Shown piece after piece: positions 1-12,328 of a DNA stretch of 64,000 nucleotides (its first letter is position 1; each line of letters begins with the position of its first letter). The stretch is from Endomychus coccineus (Eukaryota > Arthropoda > Insecta > Coleoptera > Endomychidae). The stretch lies in contig OY294070.1 of NCBI GenBank assembly GCA_958510875.1, forward strand, positions 119,206,703 through 119,270,702, in the 5' to 3' direction. The translations under genes were made by a program, and so were the position numbers. Under the pieces are notes generated by a model. It was not told the DNA's origin and searched no databases. It saw only the letters and a list, made by a program, of their open reading frames with translations.

Positions 1-434
1 GGTGAGTGCATGACATGAGTGTCATGGTCAACCTTCGAGTAAAGCTTCCCCCTTGAGAATAGATATTTATGTACCTTAGATGATAGAAAGTTCAGCTAGT
101 TAAGTTAGTTCTTAGTCAGTCTATGTTCGTATTAGAAAGTACCATGTAGTGAACATTAAAACCATACACATCACATTTCGTACTCAGTGTTGGGATTCCA
201 ACCATCTGCCTCAAGTTCACATAGTTGAGACGTTGGACAATAATATATATGGCAAGAGCTACTTATGCTGAATTTTATTTTTTATTTTAAGATGTCAAGA
301 AGCTACATTCACGAAACTGCGATTCTCTCATACACCCCTGCAGTTCTGCATAATGAATTAGACGCCATGAAAAATGATGGCAGGAAAGTAAGAAAAGTCT
401 TACTGTTTCCGAATCAACTTTGAGGAAAAAGCTG
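1..434. other. no clear feature (left edge)
   Basis: No recognisable domain. A 43-codon plus-strand ORF starts at 291 just after a pyrimidine/A-rich stretch ending in AAG and stops near 423. It resembles nothing I know and may be the 5' part of the retrotransposon remnant that follows. Confidence 0.3.
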
Positions 435-1310
435 TTAGATTAGGCGGGTGCGATTAGCTCTAAAGATGACGAATGCGTACATACTGCATTTCAGGATCGT
501 CATTTCGACAAGGGAGGAATGGGGAAATTGTAGCATGCCAAAGCACGACACAATTGGGTCTAAAACAACCACAAGAGTCAAAGAGGGCTTCTGTGGTCTT
601 AGATATATTGATGGGTACTGTGTGCGAATTGGAGATCTCCTTACAGTCTCCCAAGCCGAACTGATCACCTTCCACATTGTGCGGAGAAGATACTCAGATA
701 TGGTAAGATAGATGAGATCATCGGGATCTGTTCGGACAATCAAGCGGCACTCAAAGCACTGAAAGGCCCGATTGTCTCCTATAGGCTTGTCAGGGATACC
801 AACGTGATCTGGATCTCGGGTTACTCAGGATGGAAAGGGAAAGAGAGAGCGAACAAACTGGCCAAAGACGGGACCACATTGGACGGTCCTCAAGACCTCC
901 TTGTTGGTAAGCCCTGCAACGAGGGTATACAGATATTGCGGAACCATCTGGGAGATCAACATGCCTCAGCGTGGAGAAGCATTGACGTAAAAGCGCTGCT
1001 TGGGAATGAGATAGGCCTAAGGGCAAGTGAGATAATCTCGCAGAGTAGGCAAAGTAGCAGAATAATCTCCGAGAGCTTCACAGGTCACGGAAATCTGATG
1101 AATTTTGAACATACAGTAGGGAGAAGCGACACTCTCTTCTTTATGAGATGCGAGAGAAATAAAATGGAGTCGTCTATCCACTTTCTTCGTGAATGTCCTG
1201 CCCTCATCCGAACCAGGTTTACCTGGCTAAGCCTGTGGATCATCACGGCCGATGACATAAAGGATCTTAGCGTGAAAAAGATCTTAGGATTCTGTCGAGC
1301 AGCGCCCTGA
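435..1310 (+). pseudogene. non-LTR retrotransposon RNase H and C-terminal remnant
   Basis: Translating the plus strand across frames gives the end of a retrotransposon RNase H domain. A segment like 'SDNQAALKAL' (about 735-765) is followed by 'WISGYSGWKGKERANKLAKDG', the usual W-P-G-H-S-G-x-x-G-N-E-x-A-D-x-L-A block. After it come 'TGHGNL' and a C/H cluster (C-x-x-[..]-H-F-L-R-E-C-P-A-L) typical of the C-terminus of I/Jockey-group elements. The 804-1310 part is one open frame of 168 codons; the upstream half is broken by shifts. It is a 5'-truncated, decayed copy and gives the host no function. Clade assignment is uncertain. Confidence 0.7.
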
Positions 1311-1728
1311 AAATTCTAGCAGGGGATAGTGTACAAGGGTTTTTGGCTAAGTGCACTGGACTTTCTTTTAAGCCCGCTACCATCTCAACCAATATAGATA
1401 CCAATAATTGTTAGATTACTAATAATCCCCTAATCCAATGCGCACGTTTACAAGATGGGATGTGGAATAGTGCGCAAAGCTCATTTCGCATTTTTTTTAA
1501 TATTGTACTTTTACACTTTTATTGCATTGAAATATTATTTTACATAATTATACTATACTGATTAGCGCTTCTATTAACGATTTCAATTCGTGCCAACTAT
1601 CATGTAATTGCGACAAGAGCGATTATGGCTTGAATGCGCAACAATCCTCCTACCTGCCCCTTAAGTAATCAAAGTATTAATTGAAATTCTCAAAAAGAAA
1701 TAAATAGCTTAGATAGAAAGATACGTAC
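1311..1728. other. AT-rich, no recognisable feature
   Basis: Presumed intron 2 of the neuropeptide gene (minus strand) plus the 3' tail of the retrotransposon remnant. I searched the minus strand for an allatostatin-C-type mature peptide exon (a C-Y-F-N block) and did not find one. Confidence 0.4.
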
Positions 1729-1884
1729 TGTTCTCACGTCTTCGGAACTAAGTGTGTAAGCTTTGCTTCGTGATGGTGCATCAATCATATTTTCCAAATG
1801 AGATTCTTCCTCATCTATTGCTTCTTTCAGTGCTAACATAAGTCGATCAACTAGCATTGCTGTTCTTTTCTTTGGCACAATCAT
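1729..1884 (-). CDS. neuropeptide precursor, exon 2 (allatostatin-C family, probable)
   Basis: A 52-codon minus-strand segment of phase 0 at both ends. At its 5' side (1885-1900) there is a pyrimidine-rich acceptor ending in CAG directly before the first codon. At its 3' side the exon is followed by GTACGTAT at 1728, an acceptable donor. The peptide reads 'MIVPKKRTAMLVDRLMLALK' and then an acidic stretch. From memory of the family, a 'V/L-P-K-R-x-A-x-L-L-D-R-L-M-V-A-L' block is the conserved propeptide region of allatostatin-C/CC (arthropod somatostatin-like) precursors, upstream of the cyclic peptide. It joins in frame to the signal-peptide exon at 59728-59886. The mature peptide exon is not in the window. 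The alternative is an unrelated small secreted protein exon. Confidence 0.6.
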
Positions 1885-2690
1885 CTGAAAAGAGAATTTT
1901 TCATTAATATTCTATATCTCAATGTAAATAATTTTAGTTCTTAGATTTGAACATCAATCGGAATGTGCTTATACACTTGGGTATTGAAGATATTTATGAT
2001 ATAAACTACCATCATCTATAATGTACCCATCTTTGATTTAATGATTATAAGGTAATATTCTGAGTTCGAGTCTTTCAGAATTATTTTCCACTGTTAGTGT
2101 GTTTAAGAACCCACGTAGATCAAAACCTTTATTACAATTGCGAAAATATCAACGACATATCTGTACCAAACTTTTGGGAACTGATTTAATTTTGATTTAG
2201 AGGAGGTTTTATGTTCGCTTAGAAATATATTTGGTTAGGAAAGAGGAGAGTAGATTGATCATTACATATTCGTTTATTTACAGAAATTTTTGTTGAAAGT
2301 GAAATAATTTTGCTCCATGCATAAAGCTGTAGGCATCAAATATTCTGAACAGTTTGTGTTGAGAATATTAATATTTGAAAGCCATTTCTCTAGAATGTTT
2401 GAGCCTTTCAGGATTATTTTACACTGTTCCCATGATTAGCAACTGAAGTTTTCATCCATTACAAATAATATACATACAGATAGAAACAGGAAATTTCACT
2501 TTGTTAAATATCACTTTATTTGGAAGAACGTTGATTGCAATTTCGATTTTTGCAGTTCATTATCAAAACATACAATGAGAAAACATTGAAACGTGATAGT
2601 ATTTATACGAAATTTACAAAGAAATAATCGAATCTAAGAATGAATGGTAGACATAGCTACTAAGGTTGATTATGTTGAGATAGTAACTCT
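1885..2690. other. AT-rich intronic sequence, nothing recognised
   Basis: Start of the presumed giant intron. A decayed stretch near 2540-2600 (inverted 'TTCATTATC' / 'GATAATGA'-type words) may be a Penelope terminal remnant, but this is too weak to call. Confidence 0.3.
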
Positions 2691-2699
2691 CAATAAATA

Positions 2700-3110
2700 C
2701 ATTCTAAGGATTGTATTAGGTGGAATTTAACAGGGTGAACAAAGTGGAATTTCCTGAATCTAATTGCTTGTTAAGTAGATTGTTTGAAAGATTATTGCGT
2801 TTGAATATTTCTATAGATTCTGATAGATTAAGTTTTCTACCTTCATAATTGTATGTAAATATCTAGGGAAACAGTGTTGGGTTTCTATAAAGTGGTTTGA
2901 AAAAGTTGAATTACTTTTATTCAATTGAAATTGAAATAACTTAAAATGTTCCTTATATCTAATTTCAAATGATCTACCTGTTTGACCAATGTATAGGGCA
3001 TTACATCCCTCACAAGTTAACTTATAAACTCCTGACTTCCGAAATTTATTGGATTTGGTTTTTGCATTGAAAAATATGTATGAAAGTTTTTGGCTTGGTC
3101 AGAAACCTAC
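2700..3110 (-). pseudogene. Penelope-like element GIY-YIG endonuclease fragment
   Basis: On the minus strand, about 3085 down to 2720 reads through a GIY-YIG nuclease: 'GVYKLTCEGCNALYIGQTGR' followed by a basic helix with R-Y-x-E-H-F. This is the layout of the C-terminal endonuclease of Penelope-like retroelements, with a C-x-x-C before YIG. Downstream codons are interrupted. No reverse transcriptase domain is attached. It is a separate family from the Penelope copies at 15.9, 21.7 and 55 kb. Confidence 0.65.
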
Positions 3111-3649
3111 AAATAACTTTTGTTTCTAAAATATATTCGAGATTTTATCATAAATTAAGGTAACATATTTTTTCTCAGTTTTTTGTTGCACGTTGGGATA
3201 AATTTGATTAATAGTCAATTTTAATGACTTTCTCTTCATTAAATTATTTATTAATAATCAAAAAATACAAAATACCCGTTGTATATCCTAATGTTTCTTA
3301 TAGTGTCTAACTCAGTCTAAAGCGCTGGGTTTTTCAAGGGAAATGTACCATAGATTGGAACGCTGCTTCAATTAATTTTAGAATAATAAATTAAAATAGA
3401 AATGGTTCTATCTTAATCAATACTGTTGTTGCACATTGAATCGACTTAGTCAATAACCGTGAAAACAGACTTTTTTGGGAGAAAAACTCTTTACCGAGAA
3501 AGTTGATGCATCTTTTATCAACGTCGCTTGTTATATTCCCATGACTAGTTGAGTATCATGCTTTGTCTAGACTACAATTAGTATCAGTACAGATTACGGT
3601 GTAGCATCGTATAAAATGTTAGTTTGCGGTTAGATATATTAGTTAAACC

Positions 3650-4370
3650 GCCAAACGCTTAGGTGAAAATAAGATTTCTTTTTGTTATAAGCAACTTACT
3701 TCGTTTTTCGGATATAGGGTGTCAAAGTTTTTAGAAAAATTCAGTTTTTTATTATTTACTTACTCAAAAACCTTTTTGCATGCTTGTTCGCCGTAATAAG
3801 GGGCTGCATTTAATGTAATTAGAAAAAAATTATCAATTCGAGTGGCGTCTCAGGGGGCAATCTAATTGATATTAGGACAAATCATTGACGATTTTGCAGA
3901 CCACACATAATCGTATCTAAAATGAATTAAAACCTAATTAATTAATGAACACGTCACAGGCTGTCAAACTATGATACAAACACACCCTCAATTGTTGTTC
4001 GACTACTTTTGATCTGATTTTTGTTGAAATGAATTTTTTCCTGTTATATGCAGGGTCTCAAGAGACAAAATAAATTATTTTTAGTTGCCTAATCCACAAA
4101 AATAAGCATACAGAAAAAAACAGTAGCGTACAATGATTTGTTGTAATATCAATTAGATTACCCTCAGGGATGCCACTGGATTTTATAATTTCATTTTAAT
4201 TACATTGAAAGAAGACTCTCATTACCGCAATTAACCAAATTGCCAAGTTTTGTCAAAATAAGACTGATTTTTCCTAAAAACTTTGACACCCAATATCTCG
4301 AAAATGAATAAAGTTAAAATACATGCTTATAAGAAAAAAAACTTAATTTTTACCTAAGAAACCGATCCTA
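3650..4370. mobile_element. fold-back/MITE-like element with long inverted arms
   Basis: Sequence 3655-3895 reappears as an imperfect reverse complement at 4130-4365. Examples are 'GGGTGTCAAAGTTTTTAG' near 3717 against 'CTAAAAACTTTGACACCC' near 4275, and 'CAATCTAATTGATAT' near 3859 against its complement near 4150. The arms are about 240 bp and the spacer about 235 bp; there is no coding capacity. The 67-codon ORF that starts at 4376 lies just outside and has no recognisable domain. Confidence 0.6.
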
Positions 4371-5984
4371 ATGGTTTGGTGGTTCAACCCTGGGCTAACC
4401 GTTATATTTGTTCATTTACGAATGTTCTGAAAACCGTTATGTTAGATAAACAGTTAGTTGTAGAATCTTTCTGTTATATTAAAATTGCTAGAATTGACTG
4501 TTTGGAACATCCAGAAACCATTCAGAGCTTGCTTTTCAGAATGAAAAATGTCAAAAACATCGCAAATTATGTTACCTGATTGCTATTTTAATAATATTTG
4601 TGTGCTGTGGATTTTCAGTATTATATTATGAACTAACTATCCGGCTATGAAGCTTAGCGAACATCAATTGCTTCCTTTAAAACGGATACGGTAATCGGAA
4701 TTTGAGCTCCGCCACTTGATCAAGGTAAATATTTACCACGGTCTATGAACGCTTAGTCAATATTTCAGTTTAGACCACCTTGTAGATACAATGTGGAAAT
4801 TTACTTTGGATAATCTCATATGTTTATAAACATGGTTGGCTATTTCTGATAAATATTTTTCCTACTACCCCCTTAGAAAATGACGTTTACGATACATGAA
4901 TTAGAGTAGAAAATAGCCTTTTTCCTCTTTAGGGAGGTAAAATCTCTAACAAGTTATTGAGTTTAGATTTTCCTCCATTTTTTTTTAAATCGTACTCTTT
5001 CTCGTAACTTTCAGGAAGTTTAATGGGCAGAAGATTTAGTGATACCAACTTAGCTTAGTTACAAACAAGACTCCTTACATTTGAAAAGTTATCGAATTGC
5101 ATTCTGAGAAGGAATACTTCCAAGTTGTTCAAAATAGAATTTGATTTTGCTGCATACAGAGAAAATAAACAGTTTTCTGTAAGGTACCTCCCTCTGCTTA
5201 CTTCAAATATGTAGTTATTGTATTAAATATGGGAAGGTACTTTCGAAGAAATAGAGCTGCCTTTCATTCAAATAATTAATGAAAATGATACTCGATTAAC
5301 ATTGGTAAGTAAGTACACAGTTCAAGTAATTGTTGGTAGTAAGTATATGTAGATTCTTTCTTAACGTGCCAATGATTTTTGAAGAAGTCAATTAAATTAG
5401 TTAAATAAATTTGTATTCTCTTTTATACAAAGGTGAATGATTTAAAGACATTTTTATTTTTAAAAAGTAGAGTTGCAATATTTTAATTTGTTGTATAGTA
5501 TTCTAGGAGCCAAGTTGTACTAAATTAAAATCCAGCCAAGTAATAGTAGATAGAGCATTTTCTTTTGCAATTCTTGAAACTTCATTGAATTATATAACCT
5601 ACAATTGACAAAGTGACGTACGTCAGGTCAGTCATTCAAGGGAGTACTTTACACACCTTCGACTAAAATTTGACTCGATCCTAATTTCATACTCTTCTAT
5701 GATAACCTACTACTCCCTATATAACCTGTAAATGGCATACGATCGATACCATAGAATACCGTGGGATAATAGTAAACTTTTCTATGAACGCGTAGTTAAC
5801 TCTATATAACCTACAACTGTCAGAGTGACAACCTAAAGGTGCCCATACACCTCACCTAAACGTGAACACGCACTATCCGACTAAAACCTTACAAAAGCGT
5901 TGCACATAAAAAAGACTGACTGTTAGTTGTTCGTCGGGCGTAGCCTGGTAGCTAGTATTGCATTGAATAACACTCCCGATTTCG
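4371..5984. other. no recognisable gene
   Basis: AT-rich sequence. A short pair of related phrases ('TATATAACCTACAA' near 5592 and 5810, each followed by a 'GTGAC' word) suggests an old internal duplication. It is probably the decayed body of the hAT element whose 3' coding end follows. Confidence 0.3.
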
Positions 5985-6200
5985 GAATCACTGAAAATAT
6001 TGACAATTATATCAACGATAGTGGTACTACGCTAGAAATACCAATGCCATTAAATGCATACTCTAGCCTAAATTTTGTTCATTAACATCTGTTGATGCCG
6101 AGAGGACTTTCTCTGCATACAAGTTAGTGTTAAACGATAAACGTCAAAGTTTTTCAACAGACAACATAGAAAAAATTTTAATTGTTATCAAAATTATTCT
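5985..6200 (+). pseudogene. hAT transposase dimerisation-domain remnant
   Basis: At 6088-6190 the plus strand reads 'SVDAERTFSAYKLVLNDKRQ' and then 'DNIEKILIV', the hallmark C-terminal hAT dimerisation motif (S-x-x-x-E-R-x-F-S). A stop lies just upstream in frame, and the rest of the transposase is not recognisable. A dead DNA-transposon fragment. Confidence 0.7.
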
Positions 6201-7452
6201 ACTTAATATTTGAATTCCTATATTTGTGAGCAACAAATAAAATTATATGTGCATGGAACTTTTTATTTTATTCACCTAATCTGAGCATTTACTCTATTGC
6301 AAAATAGTTAATCTAATCAAATCACATAGTTGAAAAATTGATAGGGAATATTTGCAGTTTGATAACGAATATTTTAGCGTTTTTTAGAGTATATCTATGA
6401 TCATAAAACATTAGTTTGATCGGGCTTATCTCAACATACCCACGAATTGGAGTAGGGAAGTAGTTAGTTTGTAAGCTCATTAACTAATGGATACATTAGA
6501 AATTTACACTTGAATGAAAATATATCCACGATTTTTTTTTATCTACAGTTGTATCATCAATAAGAGCTATAAATTGTATGATAAGCAATTGTGAATGTAA
6601 CATTAAACATGGGAACGTATAAGTGTTATCTTCATCAAATTCACAATGAATTATAAATAGATAGTAAACACCCAACTGTTAGGATTATAAACCAAAATGT
6701 ACAATAATTTTTTGTTTATTTTTTATTTCCAATCTCACAGGTTATAACTAATTTATGGAAAAGATATATTGTGAATGTTATAATAACCATGAGTTTGATC
6801 CAGTGGCTGATTGAAGAGAGAGGGGCGTTGGGGATGTCCCCATCCCATCATCTGTCAAAAAGCTGATAAATCATCCTATATAAGCATACTGCCATCCTCG
6901 AAATTATATTACCCAATTTACAAATAGATATATTTCCATATATTTCATTTGTAGTGATTAGACACGCAGCAGCTTGCTCAATTCGAGATGTTGCAATTTA
7001 ATGAATAATAATCGCCGGCAACGTGGATACATTAATCTGACAACGTACGAGTAAATGCTTCCTATGCCAGTGAGAACTGATGAAATCTAAACAATGATCA
7101 GCAAAACTCTGGGCTGTGAAATATAAATTGAGAGTGAATATCTACCGTGAACATTTTGAAGCACTAAGTTAGATTTGAACATTCCGTTTATTTAAAACTT
7201 AATCATAACAATCTAATGAATCACTTCACTGCATCTACATAATGTTCCATGTGGAGATACTAGCATGTTGGATATGCTTCTACGGATGATCTGACCAAAA
7301 ACATATCCTGATCAAGTTACAGGATCAAACTCCGACTTTGAAAATGTCTTTTAAATAGATCTACATTTGTTTTGAATACCACTGATAAACACCGTTGGAA
7401 ATAGGTAAAATAGGTAGATATTTATTGTTACTTTTGATGTAAAATTACAGAT
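6201..7452. other. no recognisable feature
   Basis: AT-rich intronic DNA; I see no conserved domain, tRNA or ordered repeat. Confidence 0.3.
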
Positions 7453-8330
7453 GTGAGATTCAGGTTAGAAGGAAGAGAATTGGTCGGAGTGGGGGCATTT
7501 ATCGTTAAGGCAGCACAAAAAGCTGCGAAAGAACTTGGTCTCCAATATCGCATCAGTCGAGGAGGCCAACTAGAGAGCAACTTCGAGTTTCAATATTCTC
7601 GTCTGAAAGACCAGATAAATGCCGCAGAGCAAGATCTTATGCTCAGGCTTGCCAAACAGGCTGACCTTTGGCTACCTAAGATCACCCGGGCTTATATCCG
7701 GGACCGAGGGATTTATTACAGCTTGCCAAGATGACGTAATCAACGTCTTGGTCTATCGCCGCAACGTGATGGGTATGCAGGTCCCTGATGTCAGCTGCAG
7801 GACCTGTCGAAAGGTGCCTGAGACGCTTTGACACCTGCTGCCGGCATGTCTGGCAAAATCGGCCTTAAAGTACACCCATCGCCATAATACGGCCCTACGG
7901 ATATCATCTAAGGCATTCGTACGGCATAGACCAAGAGCCGGTGCCACCTCACATGCTAGGAGATATTGAGTCCGTTGTGGGAAACGAAAAATGCCCGTTT
8001 TCGACCGTACAAGCAAATAGATCTGACGTTTTCCTCCTCGATAAACAAACAAAAATTATGTATGTCATCGAATTCTCTGTTCCGGTAAGGAAGAACATAG
8101 TCTTGAAAGAGGAAAAAAAAAGTATCAAGATCTCCTGTTAGAGCTCCGCATGCTATACCCACAAGCCACAAGGTCGTATTAGTGATTCTGATTTTCGGGG
8201 TTCGCTGCGTTCGAACTTGAAGATCATTCTGGCCTGTAAGAACTCGGCGCAGATCTTGATAGACCAGATGCAGAAGGCAGTCATTCTGGGTTCAATAAGG
8301 TTTACTTACGGCATATGATTTTGAAACCTG
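7453..8330 (+). pseudogene. R2/R4-like non-LTR retrotransposon C-terminal fragment
   Basis: The plus strand gives, across two or three frames: a helical segment ending in 'ADLWLPKITRAYIRDRGIYY'; then 'C-R-T-C-R-K-V-P-E-T-L' with a following H and C (a CCHC zinc knuckle, about 7798-7850) and 'YTHRHN'; then 'RSDVFLLDKQTKIMYVIEFS' (about 8020-8075), which fits the P/R-D…D/E core of a restriction-like endonuclease. This order is the C-terminal layout of site-specific (R2/R4/CRE-type) non-LTR elements. At least two stops or shifts interrupt it. The element's clade is inferred. Confidence 0.55.
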
Positions 8331-8527
8331 AAGCTACTCAACAACTGGTGGGAAGGAGTAGCTTCGATGTTTTCGTTTTTGCCCCGCGATTGCTGCGATG
8401 TTGTCGGAGAGCGTAGCAGCTACTTGTTAATCAAACTGAAGTTACGTTTCCGAGTTCTTGAGGCGGGTTAATACTTCCATAGGTTCATGATTATTGATCA
8501 CTCCTGGCTGATTTTTATGGTCAGTCC
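8331..8527. other. tail of retrotransposon fragment, no gene
   Basis: Plus-strand frame continues weakly from the R2-like fragment (near 8340-8470) but carries stops. Confidence 0.25.
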
Positions 8528-8866
8528 TCATGCAGTTCGGTAATGCTCGGCTAGCTGTCGTAATCCTCCATTCGCCAGGGTTATTTTCCAAGATTTTGAT
8601 AGTTCTTGGGTATCATCTTGTGTATTGAGATTGTGAGGCCTCTTATCTATCTCTCCAGCTTCTATGGTTTTCCTGGTTTTGTAGTTTCCGTTGTCTAGTA
8701 TCCTGGTGTTGTTAAAATCTATATAGTTTCCTGTTGTCTTCACGTACTCAGCTGAGGACGATGTAGTCTGCTTTTCTCGTACAGCGTTCATATGCACCTC
8801 TTGTGGGTGAGAAAAGCAAATTTCATCTATGTTATGATTTTTAACATCAATTTGATAATGAGCCAT
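8528..8866 (-). pseudogene. Penelope-like GIY-YIG C-terminal fragment
   Basis: A 112-codon minus-strand ORF. Its middle, 'GNYIDFNNTRILDNGNYKTR' and then 'EIDKRPHNLN…LSKSW', matches the region after the GIY-YIG core in Penelope-like elements (G-H-x-I-x-F/W…R…K…E-A…I…LN…S-x-x-W). The GIY-YIG core itself is missing, so the copy is truncated. Confidence 0.5.
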
Positions 8867-9119
8867 ATATACCTCATGAAACCTTACATTACGTTACCGT
8901 ACACGCTACCGATCAGAAATGTTGCTGTAGTTTTTATTAATTTCCAATACGATATATAGATTAAACATAATTTTATAATGTATCAGTCATTATTTGAGAT
9001 CATTTTCTTTTTTCTGTTGTTTTCTTTCAAATAAATTCAACCTTGAAGCATTTCCAAAAGAAATATCTAAAGGATTTTTTAGACTCATCTTAGAAATGCG
9101 ATAATATTAGTGTATTAGG

Positions 9120-9530
9120 TATGCAATTCATTAGAAATATATTATATATAAATTCTCGAGAAATAGGTCACATTAACACTCATGCTTCATATTCTCTTGT
9201 CTTTACGTATGTTTCGGTCTCACGACCATCATCAGAAGACTTATTATGTCTAAAACTGGATATCTTAAAACTAACTGTATTACACAAAGCATCCTTATCG
9301 CACCAATTTCAATCAAAATGCCCACGTCGCCGAAACGAACAGAAACACGAATAATCGGAATTGCAACACCTCAATGCTATGAGTATGATATATCAAGAAT
9401 CCACTGTTAAGGAGAACTTTTAATAAATGCGTGTTCATGTCAACAAAGTCTATGAACGACTAGAAACGAGACCATTAAGTTTAAGTATTAACTTTCAAAC
9501 CAGATGTTAGATTTATGAGCTAATAGAAAA
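9120..9530 (-). repeat. Penelope pseudo-LTR copy (A)
   Basis: This segment is a diverged duplicate of 55030-55430. Both contain the 'AAATAGGTCACATTAACACT' word, a hammerhead motif, and downstream 'CGAAACGAACAGAA' and 'ACCAGATG' words in the same order. It is the terminal (pLTR) part of the Penelope family whose endonuclease is intact at 55530-56237. The open frame across it has no coding signature. Confidence 0.65.
9199..9240 (-). ncRNA. hammerhead ribozyme (type I) in Penelope terminus
   Basis: On the minus strand the 42 nt contain every hammerhead element in order. Stem I 5' strand GTCTT is followed by core CTGATGA, then stem II GGTC-loop GTGA-GACC, core GAAAC, a minimal 2-bp stem III (AC/GU) with loop ATAC, the cleavage-site triplet GTA, and the stem I 3' strand AAGAC. 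All core residues are intact. Self-cleaving hammerheads with very short stem III are a known feature of Penelope-like pseudo-LTRs. Confidence 0.75.
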
Positions 9531-10439
9531 AAATTTGTCAGTTAGTTTTTATTTAATTAAGTTAGTATGCTGATCAAATCTACAGAAATATTGAAGTAAG
9601 TAGAGAGATGTAAAAAATAGAATAGCATCTTAGGTACTTAATCAACATAGGAAAGCAAATTTCATCTATTTCATGATTCTAATTATAGGTGGGATGAAAA
9701 TGATTCTATACTTTGTTTTTCCATAGAAAAATATGTATTGTCTTCACTATTAGACCTGAGTTCGCATTTTAGGATTTATCTGAAGAAATTGTGTATTACA
9801 GATTGTCAAAACTATTTTAATCTAGTCGACGTGGACAGCATCACGCGCTGCTCGGTCCGTGCAACACTTTGTGCTACCGTATGATTCTAAGTACCTCTAA
9901 TGTGGGAGCATAACATCAAAACAACTTGATTAAACTTACACCTAATGCGAAATTCCAGACCGGTAAGCAGAATTAAATATTTCGCGGTTCAGTGCGCCAG
10001 AAAGGAATGTTGATGTATACAATCATATAAAACTATGTAGAATGTTGTGTCAAATCAAGATATTATCCTAGTTTTTCCACTATTTCAAGAACGTTGTAAT
10101 TTATATTACATTGAATTCACATCGTAAAATTATGAACATTCAAACCCAAATTTACTAATGAAAAATTGCTGCAATAACAACACTAAAACAAAAGTTTTAT
10201 TTATTTTTTAGAACTTCCTGTTTAAACGGGGTTGCCAGACGTAAACTGAGTCCTAAGTTGCATCCCATTCGCTTTTATTAATGTAAGAAACCTGTCTTCT
10301 AATGGTTCCATTTGAAATTTTCCCAACAAATATATAATTTCAATTGAGCTCATTGAAACAACACGAAATTATTTCTAAAATTCCATGAACTGTGTGTGAC
10401 CATGCTGTATGTGTCGGTGTTAGAGCCGAACTACCTTTA
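9531..10439. other. no recognisable feature
   Basis: AT-rich. I see no open frame or ordered repeat of note. Confidence 0.3.
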
Positions 10440-10597
10440 TTTATTTGAACTGTTTTTATTACTACTATTCTTTTACTTTTTCCTTCAACAGTTTATGCAG
10501 GAACAATTACAATACTTTTGAGAGACCGAAATTTGAATACTTCTTTTTTTGATCCTGCTGGTGGAGGAGACCTCATTCTATATTACACTTATTTTGA

Positions 10598-10745
<148 letters not shown>

Positions 10746-10808
10746 ATTTGCTAAAGAGATTTTTATCTATAAATTTACAATTTAGTGTCTATTTTCAGCC
10801 ATTTTATC
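10746..10808 (-). pseudogene. trnY: mitochondrial tRNA-Tyr copy (NUMT)
   Basis: Minus strand starting GATAAAATGGCTGA with anticodon GTA (10776-10778). Its 5' end overlaps the cox1 start, as in insects. The 3' acceptor strand pairs poorly, so the copy is decayed or the end is only approximate. Confidence 0.6.
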
Positions 10809-11041
10809 GAGTAAGTGACTATTATCTACAAATCATAAAAATATTGGAAATTTATGTTTTATTTGGTTTATGGGCTGGAATTTTAGGAACTTCCTTAAGA
10901 TTAATAATTCATTTACAGTTAGGTAATACTATACAATTCATTGGAAGTGATCAAATTTTCAATGTACTTGTAACTGCTCATGCTTTTGTAATAATTTTTT
11001 TTCATAGTTTTACCTATGATAATAATTGGAGTATTTGAAAA

Positions 11042-11457
11042 TGTGTTTCAGTTTGAAATTTTCTTAACAATACATAATTTTAATTAAACTCATTGAAACA
11101 ATATTGAATTATTTATAAAATTCCTACCTTTGAAGATAAGTTAATGGAAAATGTCCCTTAATTGTACTCCTTTAAGGGGAGTTTTTACATTCATTATTTT
11201 CCACCAATACAATATAACATTTATAAGCTAGGCTGTGAATTCGGAATGCTCTATATATGAGCCAACTTGTAGTAGAGCCTGTCTAACATATTCATTGAAT
11301 ATCTTAAGTGCTACTTCAACATTTTGATATTCCAAATTTGTATGATAGAGTGTTTTCAAATTCGAATAATATCAAATTTTTTATGATTTTATTAAAGCCT
11401 AAAATAAGGAAATGTTCTTGTCTCTGGAGTCAATCTTGGGATACTGCATGATTTGAT
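11042..11457. other. no recognisable feature
   Basis: Nothing beyond AT-rich sequence. Near 11060 it repeats a short phrase found near 10320-10370 ('AATTTCAATTGAGCTCATTGAAACAA'-like, diverged), on the other side of the mitochondrial insert. Confidence 0.3.
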
Positions 11458-11990
11458 TTGGGTTTTCATTTCATCGAATCATTTCTTATACTAGTTATAA
11501 TAAGCAAAAATCCGCAATGTTTCAAGGAAGCACATGTCGATAAATTGCCAATAGAATGGATATCTGATAGACAAGTTTGGATGACAACAGAGATGAGGAA
11601 TTTTTGGTTGAAAAACTTTGATAAAGAAATAATCACCTAGGGTAGATAAGTTCTTGTATTCTTAGATAACTCTACTTACCATCACCCAAAAATAGAATTG
11701 GTAAAAGATGGAATTGTTTCACTACCTTCCAACCCTAGGGATCAAGGGATAATACAAAATTCTAAAATAAAATATAGAAAATTCTTGATTAGAAGGCTTT
11801 TGACTTTTACGAATAACGAAGATAATTTTGAAAGAGCTGAAAAAAGCATAGATATGTCAAGTGCTATGGTGTAGATAGTAGCAGCATGGAAAAATGTTTC
11901 ATCTGCGACTATAAAAAATGTTTTGAAAAGGCTGGATCTATGGAAATGATCCGAGAAGATGAGGGTTTTGAAGAAAGAGATGACATTCCA
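11458..11990 (+). pseudogene. pogo/Tigger-type transposase remnant
   Basis: The plus strand reads 'WMTTEMRNFWLKNFDKEI', then 'VLVFLDNSTYH' (the second catalytic D of a DDE domain in F-L-D-N), 'LPSNPRDQGIIQNSKIKYRK' (usual L-Q-P-x-D-Q-G-I-I…K…Y-R) and 'IVAAWKNVSSATIKN'. That order is diagnostic of pogo/Tigger (CENP-B-like) DDE transposases. Several stops are present, so it is inactive. Confidence 0.7.
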
Positions 11991-12328
11991 CTCAGTCAGT
12001 TGTCCTTCCTCTTAAGAAATATGCCAGGAAATCTAGAGCTGAGAAAATATCTCTAAATCGATTCAGAACTCTAAACAGAGAACCCAAAGAAAGCAAAACC
12101 GACCTTATTGCAGTTGAAAAATGGGAACGTGACCAAGACGAAGAGATTTTGTATTTATTTGTGCAAAATATGAGTGCAGTTTGTGAAAAACTGAAGGACA
12201 TACGACATTTTTTATTCACAAAAAACAATGGCGATTTGGCCATTGATATTTCCCAAATCCTAATGAAATGTGAGAATGAAGTAACAAAAACCAAAATATA
12301 CAGTTTTTTCACAAAGTGTGAAATTTAA
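11991..12328 (+). pseudogene. ATG-less open frame after pogo remnant
   Basis: About 105 plus-strand codons are open to a TAA at 12326-12328 ('KSRAEKISLNRFRTLNREPK' near 12035-12090, then an acidic helical segment). There is no ATG start and no known domain. Its position suggests it belongs to, or was carried by, the pogo-like element. The minus-strand ORF over the same bases is a shadow. Confidence 0.3.

Noticed and set aside
4376..4579. 67-codon plus-strand ORF beside the fold-back element
   Set aside because: No recognisable domain or splice context; AT-rich chance frame.
9121..9354. 77-codon plus-strand ORF
   Set aside because: Runs antisense through a Penelope terminus and its hammerhead.
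10748..11038. Host gene with a membrane protein
   Set aside because: It is mitochondrial cox1 sequence with tRNA genes, so a nuclear mitochondrial insert.
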